This document shows positions 34,966 to 44,935 of a stretch of DNA of 64,000 nt, one piece after another (position 1 is the stretch's first letter; the number at the start of each line of letters is the position of its first letter). Source of the DNA: Doryteuthis pealeii (taxonomy: Eukaryota > Mollusca > Cephalopoda > Myopsida > Loliginidae); contig CM042147.1 of NCBI GenBank assembly GCA_023376005.1, positions 121,599,421-121,663,420 on the forward strand. The letters are read 5' to 3'. The notes under the pieces were generated by a model. It had not been told where the DNA came from and ran no database searches. It was given only the letters and a program-made list of their open reading frames with translations. The position numbers and the translations under genes were made by a program.

Positions 34966-36540
34966 GTTGAAGGAAATAGACTGGTCGACCTGAGTTCAAA
35001 TCCTGGATGAGGCTGTTTGCATTACACATAGTGCTAATACCCTTGAGAAAGGTATGAATCCAAATATTCTCCCTCCAATTATAGGCAAACAGTAGGGCAG
35101 TCTGGGCTCTTTAACCTTGGTTAGGCAACCAGTCTAGGAGAAGGAAAACTCTGAATTCAAACCTGCTAAACTCGGCTTAATAAATTGACTTTGTGTCACA
35201 TCCTGCTCTTGCGGAGGAGTTGGTGAATATATATTATTTTTCTGAATTTTTGATGGCTCCCGATTACGACAAGAAGGTTCCCAAGTCTGAGAAAGTTACC
35301 GAGTAATACCTGAAGAAGGCCGGAGGGCACATCGGCCGAAACGTTGTATAAATAACAACGAAGATGAGGACAATAGTCCGAATAATACAAATAATAGTAA
35401 ATATATATATTGTAAATTTCTGCAATGGACTGAAAAAATAAGGCTGATGGGATGAAAGATTGGGGTATAGCCTATAAATGATAATATGATCCCTACCAGA
35501 AATAAAAACAATTGATTCGTTCGAACAATATAGTTGATTAACAATCTTGAATAGAAATAAAATAAATAAATAAATGAAATTATTTTAACTTATTTTATTT
35601 TCCTAAAACTGATATTTCTAATTTCATTTTTTTTAATGTTGTGTTATAGGTTAAGATTAAGAACATCTTAGGTTCGATCCCTACGGATACTGATCAAGTA
35701 AACAAACATGAAGTATCACTCAAATTTTTATTAGTTAAAATTATTCCAGTTATAGACAGGTTCAAAAAGACTTTTTTAATAAATCTATTTATTCAAGTCA
35801 ATATTACCTATTTACCAATAAAATCAACAATACTTTTAAAAAGTTAAACAATATGTCCCATATTTTTTTCAAACGATCATTGTAAGTAAATTCTATTTAA
35901 TATTCAAGACATTGAGAATATAATTTTTATAATAAATTATAAAAAAGTTTCTATCAAAATTTAAATAGGAATGATTAAAAAAATAAGAAAAAAATGCTGA
36001 AAAAGTATAAACTAGTAACACTTACATTTCACAAAAGTTTTTGTTTCTCACAACACAGGATTATAAAAACTCTCGATTAAAATTGTTACTTACCCAAATT
36101 GCAAAAAATCGAGTGGTAACGTTGTGAAATGAAATATTCGCGAAAGAAAAACGAACGGGTATATTTTCAATGGTCGATAATAAATAATCGGATAGTTTTA
36201 ATTCAAAGTTGGAAAATATTTCAACCACGTAAAATGAAAACTGAAACCATTTCATGTAAAATATGATTAACAAAAACACAAATGTCAACATTGGCAGTTT
36301 CGTATTTGACGGTAAACAAAGAAAAATGTCCCTTGCTAAAAGAAAGTCCGAGTCTTGACAAACTTAAATGTTAAACATTTGTTTAATAATTATTACCACT
36401 ACCGATTGACTAGGTTAAGATAACAGTAATCAGTCTTAAACTTTGTTGTCTATTACGTTATTCTTTTTGGTAAATTAATTGAGTGAAAGATGTAAATTAA
36501 AAAAAAAACAAAAAAACCCGGCACCGTGAGATTGGAAGAG
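34966..36540. other. Transition from arm B into single-copy sequence
   Basis: The family 2 SINE runs to about 35,235, then comes the Penelope-like end (35,270-35,400). From about 35,400 to 36,540 the sequence is AT-rich and without recognised features. The 76-codon minus frame at 36,061-36,291 is low-complexity and hydrophobic, and I do not consider it a gene. Confidence 0.5.
35270..35400 (+). mobile_element. Penelope-like or LINE end with a hammerhead-like core
   Basis: Contains CTGAAGA (35,310-35,316), a hairpin GGCCG/CGGCC (35,318-35,322 with 35,333-35,337), GAAA (35,338-35,341) and a second perfect six-base hairpin CGTTGT/ACAACG (35,342-35,347 with 35,355-35,360). This is the order of a hammerhead ribozyme core, known from Penelope-like elements. 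The expected cleavage triplet after the second hairpin is not seen (AAG instead), and one extra A follows CTGAAGA, so it is likely a decayed copy. Confidence 0.45.
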
Positions 36541-36578
36541 TAAATTTACATTTTCTCTCATAATAGTTTTTTTTTTTT

Positions 36579-36840
36579 GGCTGAACTTGCACAAAGGTGT
36601 CAAAATTAGGGTGACCCAGAAAAAACAGAACCCACAAATTTTGTAATAAAACTGTTAATTTTAATTATGGGGGTCTAAGGTTAGGGTTTAGGGTTAGGGT
36701 TAGGGTTATGATCAGGGTTAGGGTTGGGGTTTAGGGTTAGTTTAATGGGAAAATGAATAAATAAGTTGGGTTTTGTTTTTTCTGGGTCACCCTGTATACC
36801 GGTGACCCAGAAATTTTGACACCTTTGTTCAAGTTCAGCC
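36579..36840. mobile_element. 262-base hairpin element containing telomere-like repeats
   Basis: Ends GGCTGAACTTG...CAAGTTCAGCC are inverted. The arms continue through 'acaaaggtgtcaaaatt' and 'gggtgacccagaaaaaacag', with one extra stretch of about 20 bases in the right arm (near 36,795-36,815) made of the same 'gggtgacc' motif. The loop carries the TTAGGG-type tract. No coding. A MITE is the simplest reading. Confidence 0.7.
36679..36740 (+). repeat. Interstitial telomere-like tract (TTAGGG with variants)
   Basis: About ten TTAGGG/TTTAGGG-type units with one ATGATCAGGG interruption. It sits in the loop of the hairpin element at 36,579-36,840 and not next to unique DNA, so it was probably carried there. 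Confidence 0.85.
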
Positions 36841-36899
36841 TGTTTTTTTACCAAAATCTTGTTCGCTGCTTATTGTCTCCTAAGTTATTACCACGGAAT

Positions 36900-37220
36900 C
36901 TGAGTTGTTATGCTACTACCGTAAAGGAAAGCTAACAGTGTCCATGTTTACCACGTACCCCACGTGTACGGGTTAGGCACAAAGCCCTATTAATGTGGGA
37001 CCACCCATGAACCGAAGCTCATGGGAGGCGGGTGCAAAAATGTGTTGATCCCGTTGGCATTCCCCCCTCAGGGGGGCTCAGGCACTGGGCAATAAACCCA
37101 GCCTTGCCCCTTTAAATAGAGGAGGCATGTGTTGCCTGGAGGGATGGCCCCCTGGGATCAACGATGTTAACTTATGCGGTCTACCGGCCCCCTCGGTCGA
37201 AACCGGAGTTTGGTCTTACT
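36900..37220. other. GC-rich island of unknown nature
   Basis: About 300 bases much richer in G and C than the surroundings, with 'ccccctcaggggggctcagg' and a palindrome-like 'ccccctgggatcaacg' part. No frame longer than chance. It could be part of a repeat not otherwise present in this window. Confidence 0.35.
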
Positions 37221-37274
37221 TATAATGATCACCATTTCATACTGTTATATTTGTGCATGGTAATGCAGGAAAGG

Positions 37275-37275
<1 letters not shown>

Positions 37276-37321
<46 letters not shown>

Positions 37322-37331
37322 ACACACACAG
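37276..37331 (+). repeat. (CA)n microsatellite
   Basis: About 27 CA units with two CG-containing interruptions near 37,311-37,320. Confidence 0.95.
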
Positions 37332-37426
37332 TGAGGGGAGAGAAACTGACCATACCAAGACTATCATTTATTCATTCATGGCTCGGCTTCGTAAACGAAG
37401 ATTAAGGGGGTGGTGCAAGCATGTGC

Positions 37427-37469
37427 CAGACGGTCAAACACAGTCGCTACGACTGTGTTTGACCGTCTG
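37427..37469. other. Perfect 20-base hairpin with three-base loop
   Basis: Bases 37,427-37,446 are the exact reverse complement of 37,450-37,469, with CTA between. The arms are mixed in composition, not a simple repeat. A small second hairpin (CTTCGTAAACGAAG) lies at about 37,388-37,401. The function is unknown. Confidence 0.9.
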
Positions 37470-37479
37470 CAGCTGAAGG

Positions 37480-38170
37480 TCTGGTCTGGATTTGATGACA
37501 TTATCGAAAATTTGGGTTATCGGCCCCTAAATCGCATTCCGGAAGTTCGGAAAAATAGGGGTTAGAGACAGAGCCCATAATCCTCAGAACAGTATCGGCA
37601 GGCACTGAGAATAGTCGACCACCCGTGAGGGTCAATGGGGAACTCAACAGCAACAGAACAGCTTTAACTCCGGACAGGGCCAGACCTGGAAAGCAACAGA
37701 ACAGCTCAACAGGCACCAGACAAATCCTATGGACGAGGCAGCAGCCTGAAACGAACAACGACAGCGCAGACTATATTCTCCTAATAAGAAACCATCAAGA
37801 TACAATTCTACAAAGCTAAGTAACAAGTTGTCACTTGCATTTAACATTTCTACATCCGCCAACAGAACGTATTTGGCAACTTTTTATCTTTATATGTTTC
37901 TATGTTTCTATGAACTTTACGACCTCTTACAAACACACCTTTAACATTTCTCTTATTAGCACCAATAAAAGTTATTAACCCGAATATATAATTATATTCG
38001 CCTTGTCTCCTTTCCTTTACGACAGAATTATTATTCCTCCCCCATATTTCTGTTAACATTAAGTTATGATTCTTCCTCCAATTACTTTTTCCCCTTGAAA
38101 GTGACCCTGTGGGTGTTTTCAAAGGAGACAGCATGATTAGTGGTAAGACGCCAGTTGGCACGGTTCTCAG
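37480..38170. other. No recognised gene; sequence just before an LTR-like repeat
   Basis: Frames such as 37,501-37,758 (-), 37,625-37,819 (+) and 37,850-38,227 (-) overlap each other and resemble nothing I know. Lying directly before the LTR-like start at 38,171, this could be degraded internal retroelement sequence. Confidence 0.35.
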
Positions 38171-38740
38171 TGTTATAACAGAAATAAGATATCTCTCATG
38201 ATTCACAATCCTTACTTCACAATACATCCACTCACCAACAAAACAAAATTAAAAACAAAACAAAACACAAGTCACGGACGGCTACCACGGAAGTTAACTC
38301 AACGGACCCTAAAACGAAGTGACCAAATTAACACAGATCTGCGCATAGGCTCGGGCAGGAATTCCTAAACAATAAAAAATAATATTATAAACAGAATCCG
38401 GATTTTCGGCCAATAAAAAACCTTCCCCCCCAAAAAAAATCATGAAAGGCCCTTCTGGAGCCTATCTCTTTATTATATAACGAGCCGACTTAATGCTAAC
38501 GAGAGTTGACCGAGGGCCTCCACGCAAGGAACATCACCCGACAGGCAGGATCAAAGAGCCGCTATACCCACACCTACACCGCACCTTGCGTTCCGCAGAA
38601 CCAGAACTGACTTTTAACCCCACGCCTACCCTCATTTCACCAAGCAGCGAAAAGGAATTACTCCTATTACTGCCGACGACAATACTAACGATTCCAGTTT
38701 TTGTTTATTCTAAATAAACGATTTAATCCAAACTTTCTCG
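38171..38740 (+). mobile_element. LTR-like repeat, plus orientation
   Basis: Starts TGTTATAACAGAAATAAG and shares its first 80 or so bases with 3,757-3,680 (minus). Its middle ('gaagtgaccaaattaacac' at about 38,316) matches the minus-oriented copy at 43,575-42,690. A TATA-like box (TATTATATAACG, about 38,470) and AATAAA-like signals (about 38,715) are in the right order for an LTR promoter and polyadenylation region. Probably a solo or degraded LTR. Confidence 0.5.
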
Positions 38741-38789
38741 TCCATTTCTTCTTTTGCAAACCATGCTTTTAGAGATATCCCATATATGT

Positions 38790-39675
38790 TTAAGCATTAT
38801 GTAGCAAAACACAGATTTTAAGTTTTATAATTGTATTAGAAAACAACATGAGAACGGTGAAAGGATAGAAAGAGATTACAGGATAAATTTGGTTATAGTT
38901 GTGGGTGGATATTGAGTCCGTGAAATGTCCAGCTTGACTGTGGTATTGGGGTGGTGATGTAGGCCGAATATTGTGTTTTAGTAGTGGTAGCACGAGTGGG
39001 GTTTGTATCAGTCGGTGTGTCTGTTGTTGTTGTTGTCGTAGGCAGTTTATTGTAGTTTCGGTTATTTTGAAGTCGATCGCTGGTCGTATCGAGTTATGAT
39101 AGCTAGTATATTTTTGTATCAACGAATCTTGTAGAAATGTTCGCTTCTTTCTTGTCTTGTTCTAGGCAGAATATTGTGTACTGGTAGTAGCGCTTTTTGT
39201 ATCAAGGAATGATGTAGAAGTGTTCGGTAGTTGACTTGTTGATTTGACTGCCTGGTGAGGTCAGGTTCGGGTAAGTTGGGGGTGTGTTCCGCCCTTTGAT
39301 GTATCCTTCGTTTTTGGTTGCGCTCGTCGGCCTGCGTTCGTGATGGTGCCTTAAGCTCTGACTGTCGGTGCCTTTCAAAAGCTGTTCGTTTATAGAGATC
39401 GGCGGTCCCAAGTTGGATCAATTGGAGTTTTTCACTTTACCCGGGGAATCGCTTTCATTGGATGATATTCGAAATTTATTTACCAATTTTTTTATTTTAT
39501 TTAATTTTGGGAATTGACTATCATAGCGGAACTCCGATTTGGAGCCCATGCGCAGATATATGTCAAAATGGTCATTCCGTCCCAGGCCACGCTAGAGGGC
39601 ACTTCCGACTTTATCCGTCCCGTTTGGCGAGTGTATGTAGCTTGTATTAGTGAATCGGGAGATTTCGACTTTTGC
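38790..39675 (-). mobile_element. LTR-like repeat, minus orientation, copy 1
   Basis: About 880 bases that recur in the same orientation at 42,690-43,575. Shared landmarks include 'gtgaatcgggagat' at the right end, 'tttcattggatga' near 39,455, the Gly/Val-coding GT-rich stretch near 39,020, and 'aatgtccagc...' near 38,925. It also shares internal motifs with the LTR-like repeat at 38,171. The open frame at 39,119-39,421 (minus) is not conserved between the copies. Confidence 0.55.
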
Positions 39676-39738
39676 ATATACAACAATATCATCAGCTAGA
39701 GTGGTCCAATGTCGATGATTTCGTCACCAATATTGAAG

Positions 39739-39954
39739 TCCTTGAACAGGCGAAGATCACCAGCATCGAGCCTATGCTACTAAAATCCCAGCTACGATAG
39801 GCAGGACACGTCTGCAGGATGAGAAATCGTCGTCTGCTCAAGATCACATTCTATGGCAAATTCACTACAGGCCATCGTGACAGAGTGGCGCCAAAGAAGC
39901 GATACAAGGACTGCTTGGAAAAAAATTCCTTGGGGCCTGTCACATCAACCATGT
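39739..39954 (+). pseudogene. Non-LTR retrotransposon reverse-transcriptase C-terminal remnant
   Basis: Translating from 39,739 gives a run ending ...SIEPMLLKSQLR, a stop, AGHVCRM, ...ITFYGKFTTGHRDR, APKKRYKDCL, ...SLG. This pattern (Gln-Leu-Arg-Trp-Ala-Gly-His-Val, then Gly-x-Arg-x-x-Gly-Ala-Pro-Lys-Lys-Arg) is typical of the C-terminal end of many animal non-LTR reverse transcriptases. The Trp codon of the motif has become TAG near 39,799, and one base is lost near 39,938, so the piece is dead. No polymerase active-site motif is present in the window. Confidence 0.8.
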
Positions 39955-40547
39955 ATCTATTTTTCTACATAATCATATACGTGATTCCCTAACCTCTAGG
40001 CATGAAATAACCACAGACGGGTTGACATGACTTTAAAATCAATCAATCAAATCCAACTCGCCATTCCAACTGTGCTTAGTTTACAGATTTGCCGTCTTTT
40101 TTACGCTCTTTGCACTTTTCCTTCATTAGGTTATTGTCGATTCTACGGCAACTGATTCACTCACTCACATGAGGCATTCCCCCTTTTTTTTCAACAAGAA
40201 TCGGAAGTCCTTCTGCTTATTCATTCGATTGTTGACCCATTCAGTGGGATAACACCGACTGGGTAAAGTCTTCCAGAATAAATAAACTTGACTTCAGAGG
40301 GCCATCCTCCCCACTCCTTCCTGGCAGCACCCACTTTCTCATTCATTCAAAGGGGGTAGTTCAGATTAATTCCCTGATGAATGGCGCATCTGCCTTTCCC
40401 CACAAAAGGGCAATGCCGATGGAGTTAAGCTATCTATTGGCACAGGTGTCGCGGGAGAGGTTTATGGGGTGGTAAGAGGTTTTGGTGTTTTAAAGGTGTA
40501 ATGGTGGCTGAATATTCTTGGTGCGTGTTCGTAGGGGTTTCGCTTTT
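39955..40547. other. No gene seen between the LINE remnant and the second LTR-like family
   Basis: Mixed sequence with 'aatcaatcaatcaaat' at about 40,040 and T-rich tracts. No long frame and no match to other parts of the window. Confidence 0.4.
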
Positions 40548-40805
40548 AACACAATCTCATTTGGTGGTCGCGCTGAAAAGGAAGGAATTCAAGGAACGAA
40601 AAAGAAAGAGACAAAGGCAGAAGATGGTTTTATGACTTAGGTTTTTATTCACCGGTCATAGTTGTCCGTAGCGAGGGGATATTCCCCTGGCCGAGGAAGT
40701 GACTACACACAGTTCAGGCCTAAATTCGAATGGCCGAGATATTCTCTTCAGGGTCGGAAGTCAGTCCTTTTTATCGCACATGTGCGGAGGGTTCTTCCAG
40801 TTAAG
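40548..40805 (-). mobile_element. Second LTR-like family, minus-oriented copy
   Basis: Reverse complement of 42,400-42,645. On the minus strand it has a GATAAAAAGG box, then 'tctcggccattcga', then a TGAATAAA polyadenylation-like signal, then 'gaattccttccttttcag', and ends near 'gcgaccaccaaatgag'. The order box, signal, end is LTR-like. Paired with an inverted copy 1.6 kb away. Confidence 0.5.
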
Positions 40806-40859
40806 GCTCATGGGAGTTTACTATTATTTTAATTTTTAATTTTTATTTTATTCTAATCT

Positions 40860-41518
40860 TATTTTAATCTCCACAGGTTCCGCTTAAAAACTGGCCTTCC
40901 GCCCTGTCGGCTGGGGCGTTAGAATGTACCGACTGCACCTCTGCAGAGGGGTAAGACTCCCCCAATGGGGCCACCTGTTGGCCGTGGGTGGCGACCCGTG
41001 ATGCTTAAGGATAGAGCCCAGGTGGATGAGCAGTTCATGACCTGCAATACTCCACTTTGGCCCTATCTTGGGCTAGACGGGCGGTCGGAGAGGCCCCCTC
41101 CGATCAATCGGCTGGTCACGTCAAGCCCTAGCACCTATATGATTTTCCCAACCCTATTGCCCTTATGGCAAGCCCCAACCCCTTTTTATCATATGGTGCT
41201 AGAAGGCGGTGGCTGCGGGTCTACATGTCCTGTGGAATGACGTTAAACTCTATCTGATGGTGAAGTTCCAGTTTTGGAGGTTTGGGGAATGTGGAGCACC
41301 CCTTCATCACCATTGCTCCCAGGTCCACTCTGACCCGGAGTGGTAGTACCTGTTAGGGTCCCATCTATGGGTTAAATAGAAAAATGTATTCATAAAAAAA
41401 TTGTATTATCCATTAAGAATTGATTTATTTCAAAACTTTATCGGCATTAAATGACCCATTGAGGTTGATATGCCGTAAAACAAAACAAAACAAACCAAAC
41501 CAAACCAAAACCAAAACT
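40860..41518 (+). mobile_element. Dispersed repeat copy in the single-copy region
   Basis: Shares about 400 bases with A 4,040-4,420 in reverse orientation and ends in a tail of CAAAAC/CAAAC repeats at 41,480-41,518. The left part (40,875-41,000) is GC-rich and not found elsewhere in the window. The tail suggests retroposition. The 91-codon open frame inside (40,965-41,240) follows the repeat and is not a gene. Confidence 0.55.
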
Positions 41519-41714
41519 GGCCTTGTTCACATCCTGTCAATGGCGGTATGATGAGGTAAATCTTGATTTTGCCCACGTGTTACTTTAGACTTCTACATGC
41601 TTTACCGACTCTATTCATTGCCTCCAGTTTTTCGTTACATGGTGTGTAGGCCTGCAAGCAGCCTGGCGTAATACATGCCACACATACAGTGTGTTATATA
41701 CATCACAGCAAGGA

Positions 41715-41976
41715 CACTGCTGCACTACCCACTACGGTGGGCCAAGCACTGCTGCAGTACCACTACGGTGGGTACAAGCCACTGCTGCAGTGCCACAACG
41801 GTGGGCACAAGCCCTGCTGCAGTACCATTACGGTGGGCCCAACCACTGCGCAGCAGTACCACTACAGTGGCACAAGCCACTGCCGCAGTACCACTAGGTG
41901 GGGCCCAAGCCACTGCAGCAGTACACTACGGGTGGGCACAAGCCACTGCTGCAGTACCACTACGGTGGGCCCAACC
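41715..41976 (+). repeat. Minisatellite, about eight units of about 33 bases
   Basis: The unit reads roughly CACTGCTGCAGTACCAC, TACGGTGGGC, ACAAGC, with point changes and one- or two-base length variation. Because the unit is near a multiple of three, all three plus frames look open (41,675-42,042); they are translations of the repeat. Confidence 0.9.
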
Positions 41977-42399
41977 GAGACCTACCTAGCTGCTGATGAT
42001 ACTATACTCGCCTGCCCCGCTCCCTCTGCTGCTGTTCCCTGAAACCTTTAGTACAGAATAGCCCTTGTATCTGACACGTTTTGTTAGCCTCTCATTTTCA
42101 GTATCACTTATTCACTATTCTCTGAGCATACTAAATGGTGTCAGAAGGATAACACAATATTACTAAAAACGACTAACAAGAAAAAAAGATGGAAGAGATC
42201 CGTAGTGGATTACAGCAGAGTGTCCTTGCTGTGATATATATATAACACAGTGGCAATACTTAGTTTGCAAACAATTCGCTATATTGTGAGTTTGATATTC
42301 ACTGACTACTTCCACTACTGTAGACTGTGGGTCAAAATAAATTTTTATTTTATTTAAAAAAATAACAAACTCCATGAGCTTTCACCGAAGAAAACCCCC

Positions 42400-42645
42400 G
42401 AGCATGCGCGGGAAAAAGGATCCAATTCCGACCCCCAATAGAATCTCTCGGCCATTCGAGTTCAGGCCTTAACTGTGTCTAGTCGCTACTACTGACCAGG
42501 GAGATATTCCTTGTCGCGTGGTGGCTATGACCCGTGAATAAAGCCTAAATCATAAAACCGCTTTTGTCTTGGGTCTATTCCTTTTTCGTTCTTTGAATTC
42601 CTTCCTTTTCAGTGCGACCACCGAATAAGATGGGTTAAAAGTGTA
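42400..42645 (+). mobile_element. Second LTR-like family, plus-oriented copy
   Basis: Counterpart of 40,548-40,805 in the opposite orientation. Shows 'tctcggccattcgag' near 42,447, GTGAATAAAGCC near 42,534 and 'gaattccttccttttcag' near 42,595. Identity is partial, so the two are old or belong to different insertions. Confidence 0.5.
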
Positions 42646-42689
42646 ATATACAGGGTTAGTATGAAGCGTATGGTGATGAGGAAAGAACT

Positions 42690-43575
42690 AACACAGATTT
42701 AAGTTTCAAAATTGTATTGGAAAAAGGAACATGAAAAGTGACGAAAAGCTGGAAGTTAATTTAAAAGAGAGTCTGATTTTGGTGATAGTTGTAACGTGTA
42801 TGATAAAGTCAGTAAAATGTCAGGATGGCCGAATCAGTAGTAGTGTAGGTGGAGAAGTGGGCAGATGAACCAGTGGTAGTGGTTAGGTGTTGATAGTGGG
42901 CAGAGTTTGTGTTTTTTAGTAGTCGCTAGCGGTTGGTATCATGTATTAGTCGGCGTAGTCTTGTTGTTGTTGTAGGTAGAATTTTGTTTTGGTATTCTGA
43001 AGTCGAGCTAGTGGTTGTATCGTGTATGATAGTTGGCGTAAATTTGTATCGCTGAACGATGTGGAATTGTTCCTTTGTTGACTGCCTGTGAGGTCAATTT
43101 GGGTAGAGGTAGGTAAGGATGTAAATCGGCCGCCTTGTGATTAATGTTTCGTTTGCGAGGTCGGCCCGTAGATGCGTTCGACGCTGACGCCTGGATCTCC
43201 CTGACTTGTCGGCTTTTCAAATAGAATGTCGCAACCCAAAATCGAATCAAACTGAAGTCATTTTCATTTTCACTCGGAATCGTTTTCATTGGATGAAAAT
43301 GCGAATTTTATTTACAAATTATTTTATTTATTGTTTGGGAATTCTTGTTTTCCAAACGGAAGTTCAATTTTGGAGCCTATGCGTAAAAACGTGTTAATTT
43401 GGTCACTTCTTTTTTGGGCTTACCGTAGAGTTCACTTCTTCCGTTTGGCGTCAGCACACTTATGTTTTGTTTTGTGTTGGCGAGTATATGTATCTTTTTT
43501 TTTTATTGCGGTGTGTGTGCGAAATTGAATTGATAATTAGTGAATCGGGAGATATCTATTATTGTTTATGTAACA
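42690..43575 (-). mobile_element. LTR-like repeat, minus orientation, copy 2
   Basis: Second copy of the repeat at 38,790-39,675, diverged by many substitutions and indels. The open frames at 43,008-43,289 (minus) and 43,206-43,528 (plus) are within it and differ from the other copy, so they are not genes. No gag or pol remnant was recognised between the two copies. Confidence 0.55.
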
Positions 43576-44409
43576 CAAAAGCAAACCTAAGGAACACGCT
43601 TTCAAGAAACACACATCCACCTTTTAAACCCAAAACCCAAAACTCCTGCCACCCCCAAAAACCTCTGCTAGACCAGTTGTGCTTAGTAAAAACGAAATGC
43701 GTCTGAGATTTAACATAAAGTTTATTTTGTTTGTCTTTCAATACGAAACAATAGACATCAGAAAATGGATTGACCCTGATCTTTATTATCCGTGGGAAGG
43801 TACTGTATGTCCTACCACGTGCATGTGTGCGTGTGTGTGTGTGGTGTTGTGTGTCGTGATGAGAGGAGAGAGAGAGGGAGATTTATCGATCAGTGCAGCA
43901 TAAAGCAAGTTAAGTTGATGGTATCGATGAAGTTAAAACTATAAAGAAAAAAAGCATACAATGGTGTTGTTACGAATTGGATCCTGTCGCCAAAACCACC
44001 ACAAAGCAACACGCTTACTTACTTTCCAAGACAAAGCGCTGATATATAGCAACGGCCGAATTCATAGCTAAAAGTTCGGACAAGATCTAAAATCAAAGAC
44101 AACGACGAGTAATAACAATAACGCGGGAGACCAGATAAATAAACAAACACAGGTGTTACACAATGAATAGATGCCTATTTATATGCGTCAAGGTATGGTT
44201 GACGTAATCCAGAAAATTGATACTGAAGCATATTAGTCCATTTTAAGAGTCATGAAATTAAAGCGGATAGATTATGATTTGATGAGTTGGACGTTGTAAC
44301 TGGTCGTCAAATGAACGCTGCCTAGTTATGGCCTTATTTGATGTATTTAGAGGTATAGTGGATAATTGTCTGGAGACTATTAAGAAATACTAATGAATAA
44401 CATCCGCGC
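43576..44409. other. Single-copy sequence, no gene seen
   Basis: Contains a short GT-rich microsatellite (43,820-43,850) next to a GA-rich tract (43,860-43,880). Short overlapping frames only. Confidence 0.45.
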
Positions 44410-44935
44410 TGTATATTTAAGCTTGTTCACTTTTGAGGAATGCTCGTCATTTTGGACGACCATATGGAGTCTCATTTCAAGAGACCCGTCAATCTACACT
44501 GAGCAGATACGCAATTTGGTTCGAATGAATACAAATTAATCTCAGTTAATCTCTCGTTTGTTGTGTTCTCTGCAGTTTGAGAGAGATGGTAATTGTTGTT
44601 TGTGTTGCCAGTTTTTTCATGTTCAGCCGTAACGTCCGTTACAACTCTGCAAATACGAAGTTTTGTCGTGCGATACAATACAACTTATGTTTAATGCCGA
44701 AGATATCATAAAATGTGTTCGTATAAAATGGATAATGGAATATTTTGATAGTTTCAAATAATGCACAAGCACCGTCTAGAACACAGTTATCATATTTCGT
44801 GTGATAAAACATGGCAGTTGATTTTATTCGAACAAATTCGATTTTCCGTAGCAATTTACGATAAATGCAAAAGGTCGACCAAACAAGATTGGGTCCTCAA
44901 AGTGAACAAAAGGGGGTACCTCTTCCTGCATTATG
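44410..44935. mobile_element. Diverged relative of the 1,674-1,965 hairpin element
   Basis: Shares 'cacttttgaggaa', 'cgtcattttggacgac', 'atgcacaagcacc' and 'tcctcaaagtgaac' in the right order with the hairpin element, but with an extra 200 or so bases in the middle and many substitutions. This is the only clear link between the single-copy region and the hairpin family. Short open frames here are not genes. Confidence 0.45.

Larger units (their letters stand above)
18765..34966 (-). repeat. Right arm (copy B) of giant inverted repeat
   Basis: This is the reverse complement of copy A, carrying the same gene, the same SINEs and the same hairpin elements in mirrored order. It differs from A by real sequence changes: no equivalent of A 2,940-4,615, a 435-base insertion at 31,855-32,289, an extra SINE segment of about 95 bases near 31,140-31,240, and scattered substitutions. 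It reads more cleanly than A near the palindrome centre (19,000-22,600). Homology with copy C continues outward to about 35,095. Confidence 0.93.

Noticed and set aside
1..34966. Palindrome explained purely as one molecule read twice through a missed adapter
   Set aside because: The arms differ by a 435-base insertion with a target duplication, a 1.7 kb deletion and substitutions, which one molecule could not produce. A haplotype misjoin remains possible.
41715..41976. Possible CRISPR array
   Set aside because: The units are adjacent with no unique spacers, and the DNA is eukaryotic.
41675..42042. Overlapping open frames of 62-117 codons
   Set aside because: Translation of the 33-base minisatellite in several frames at once.
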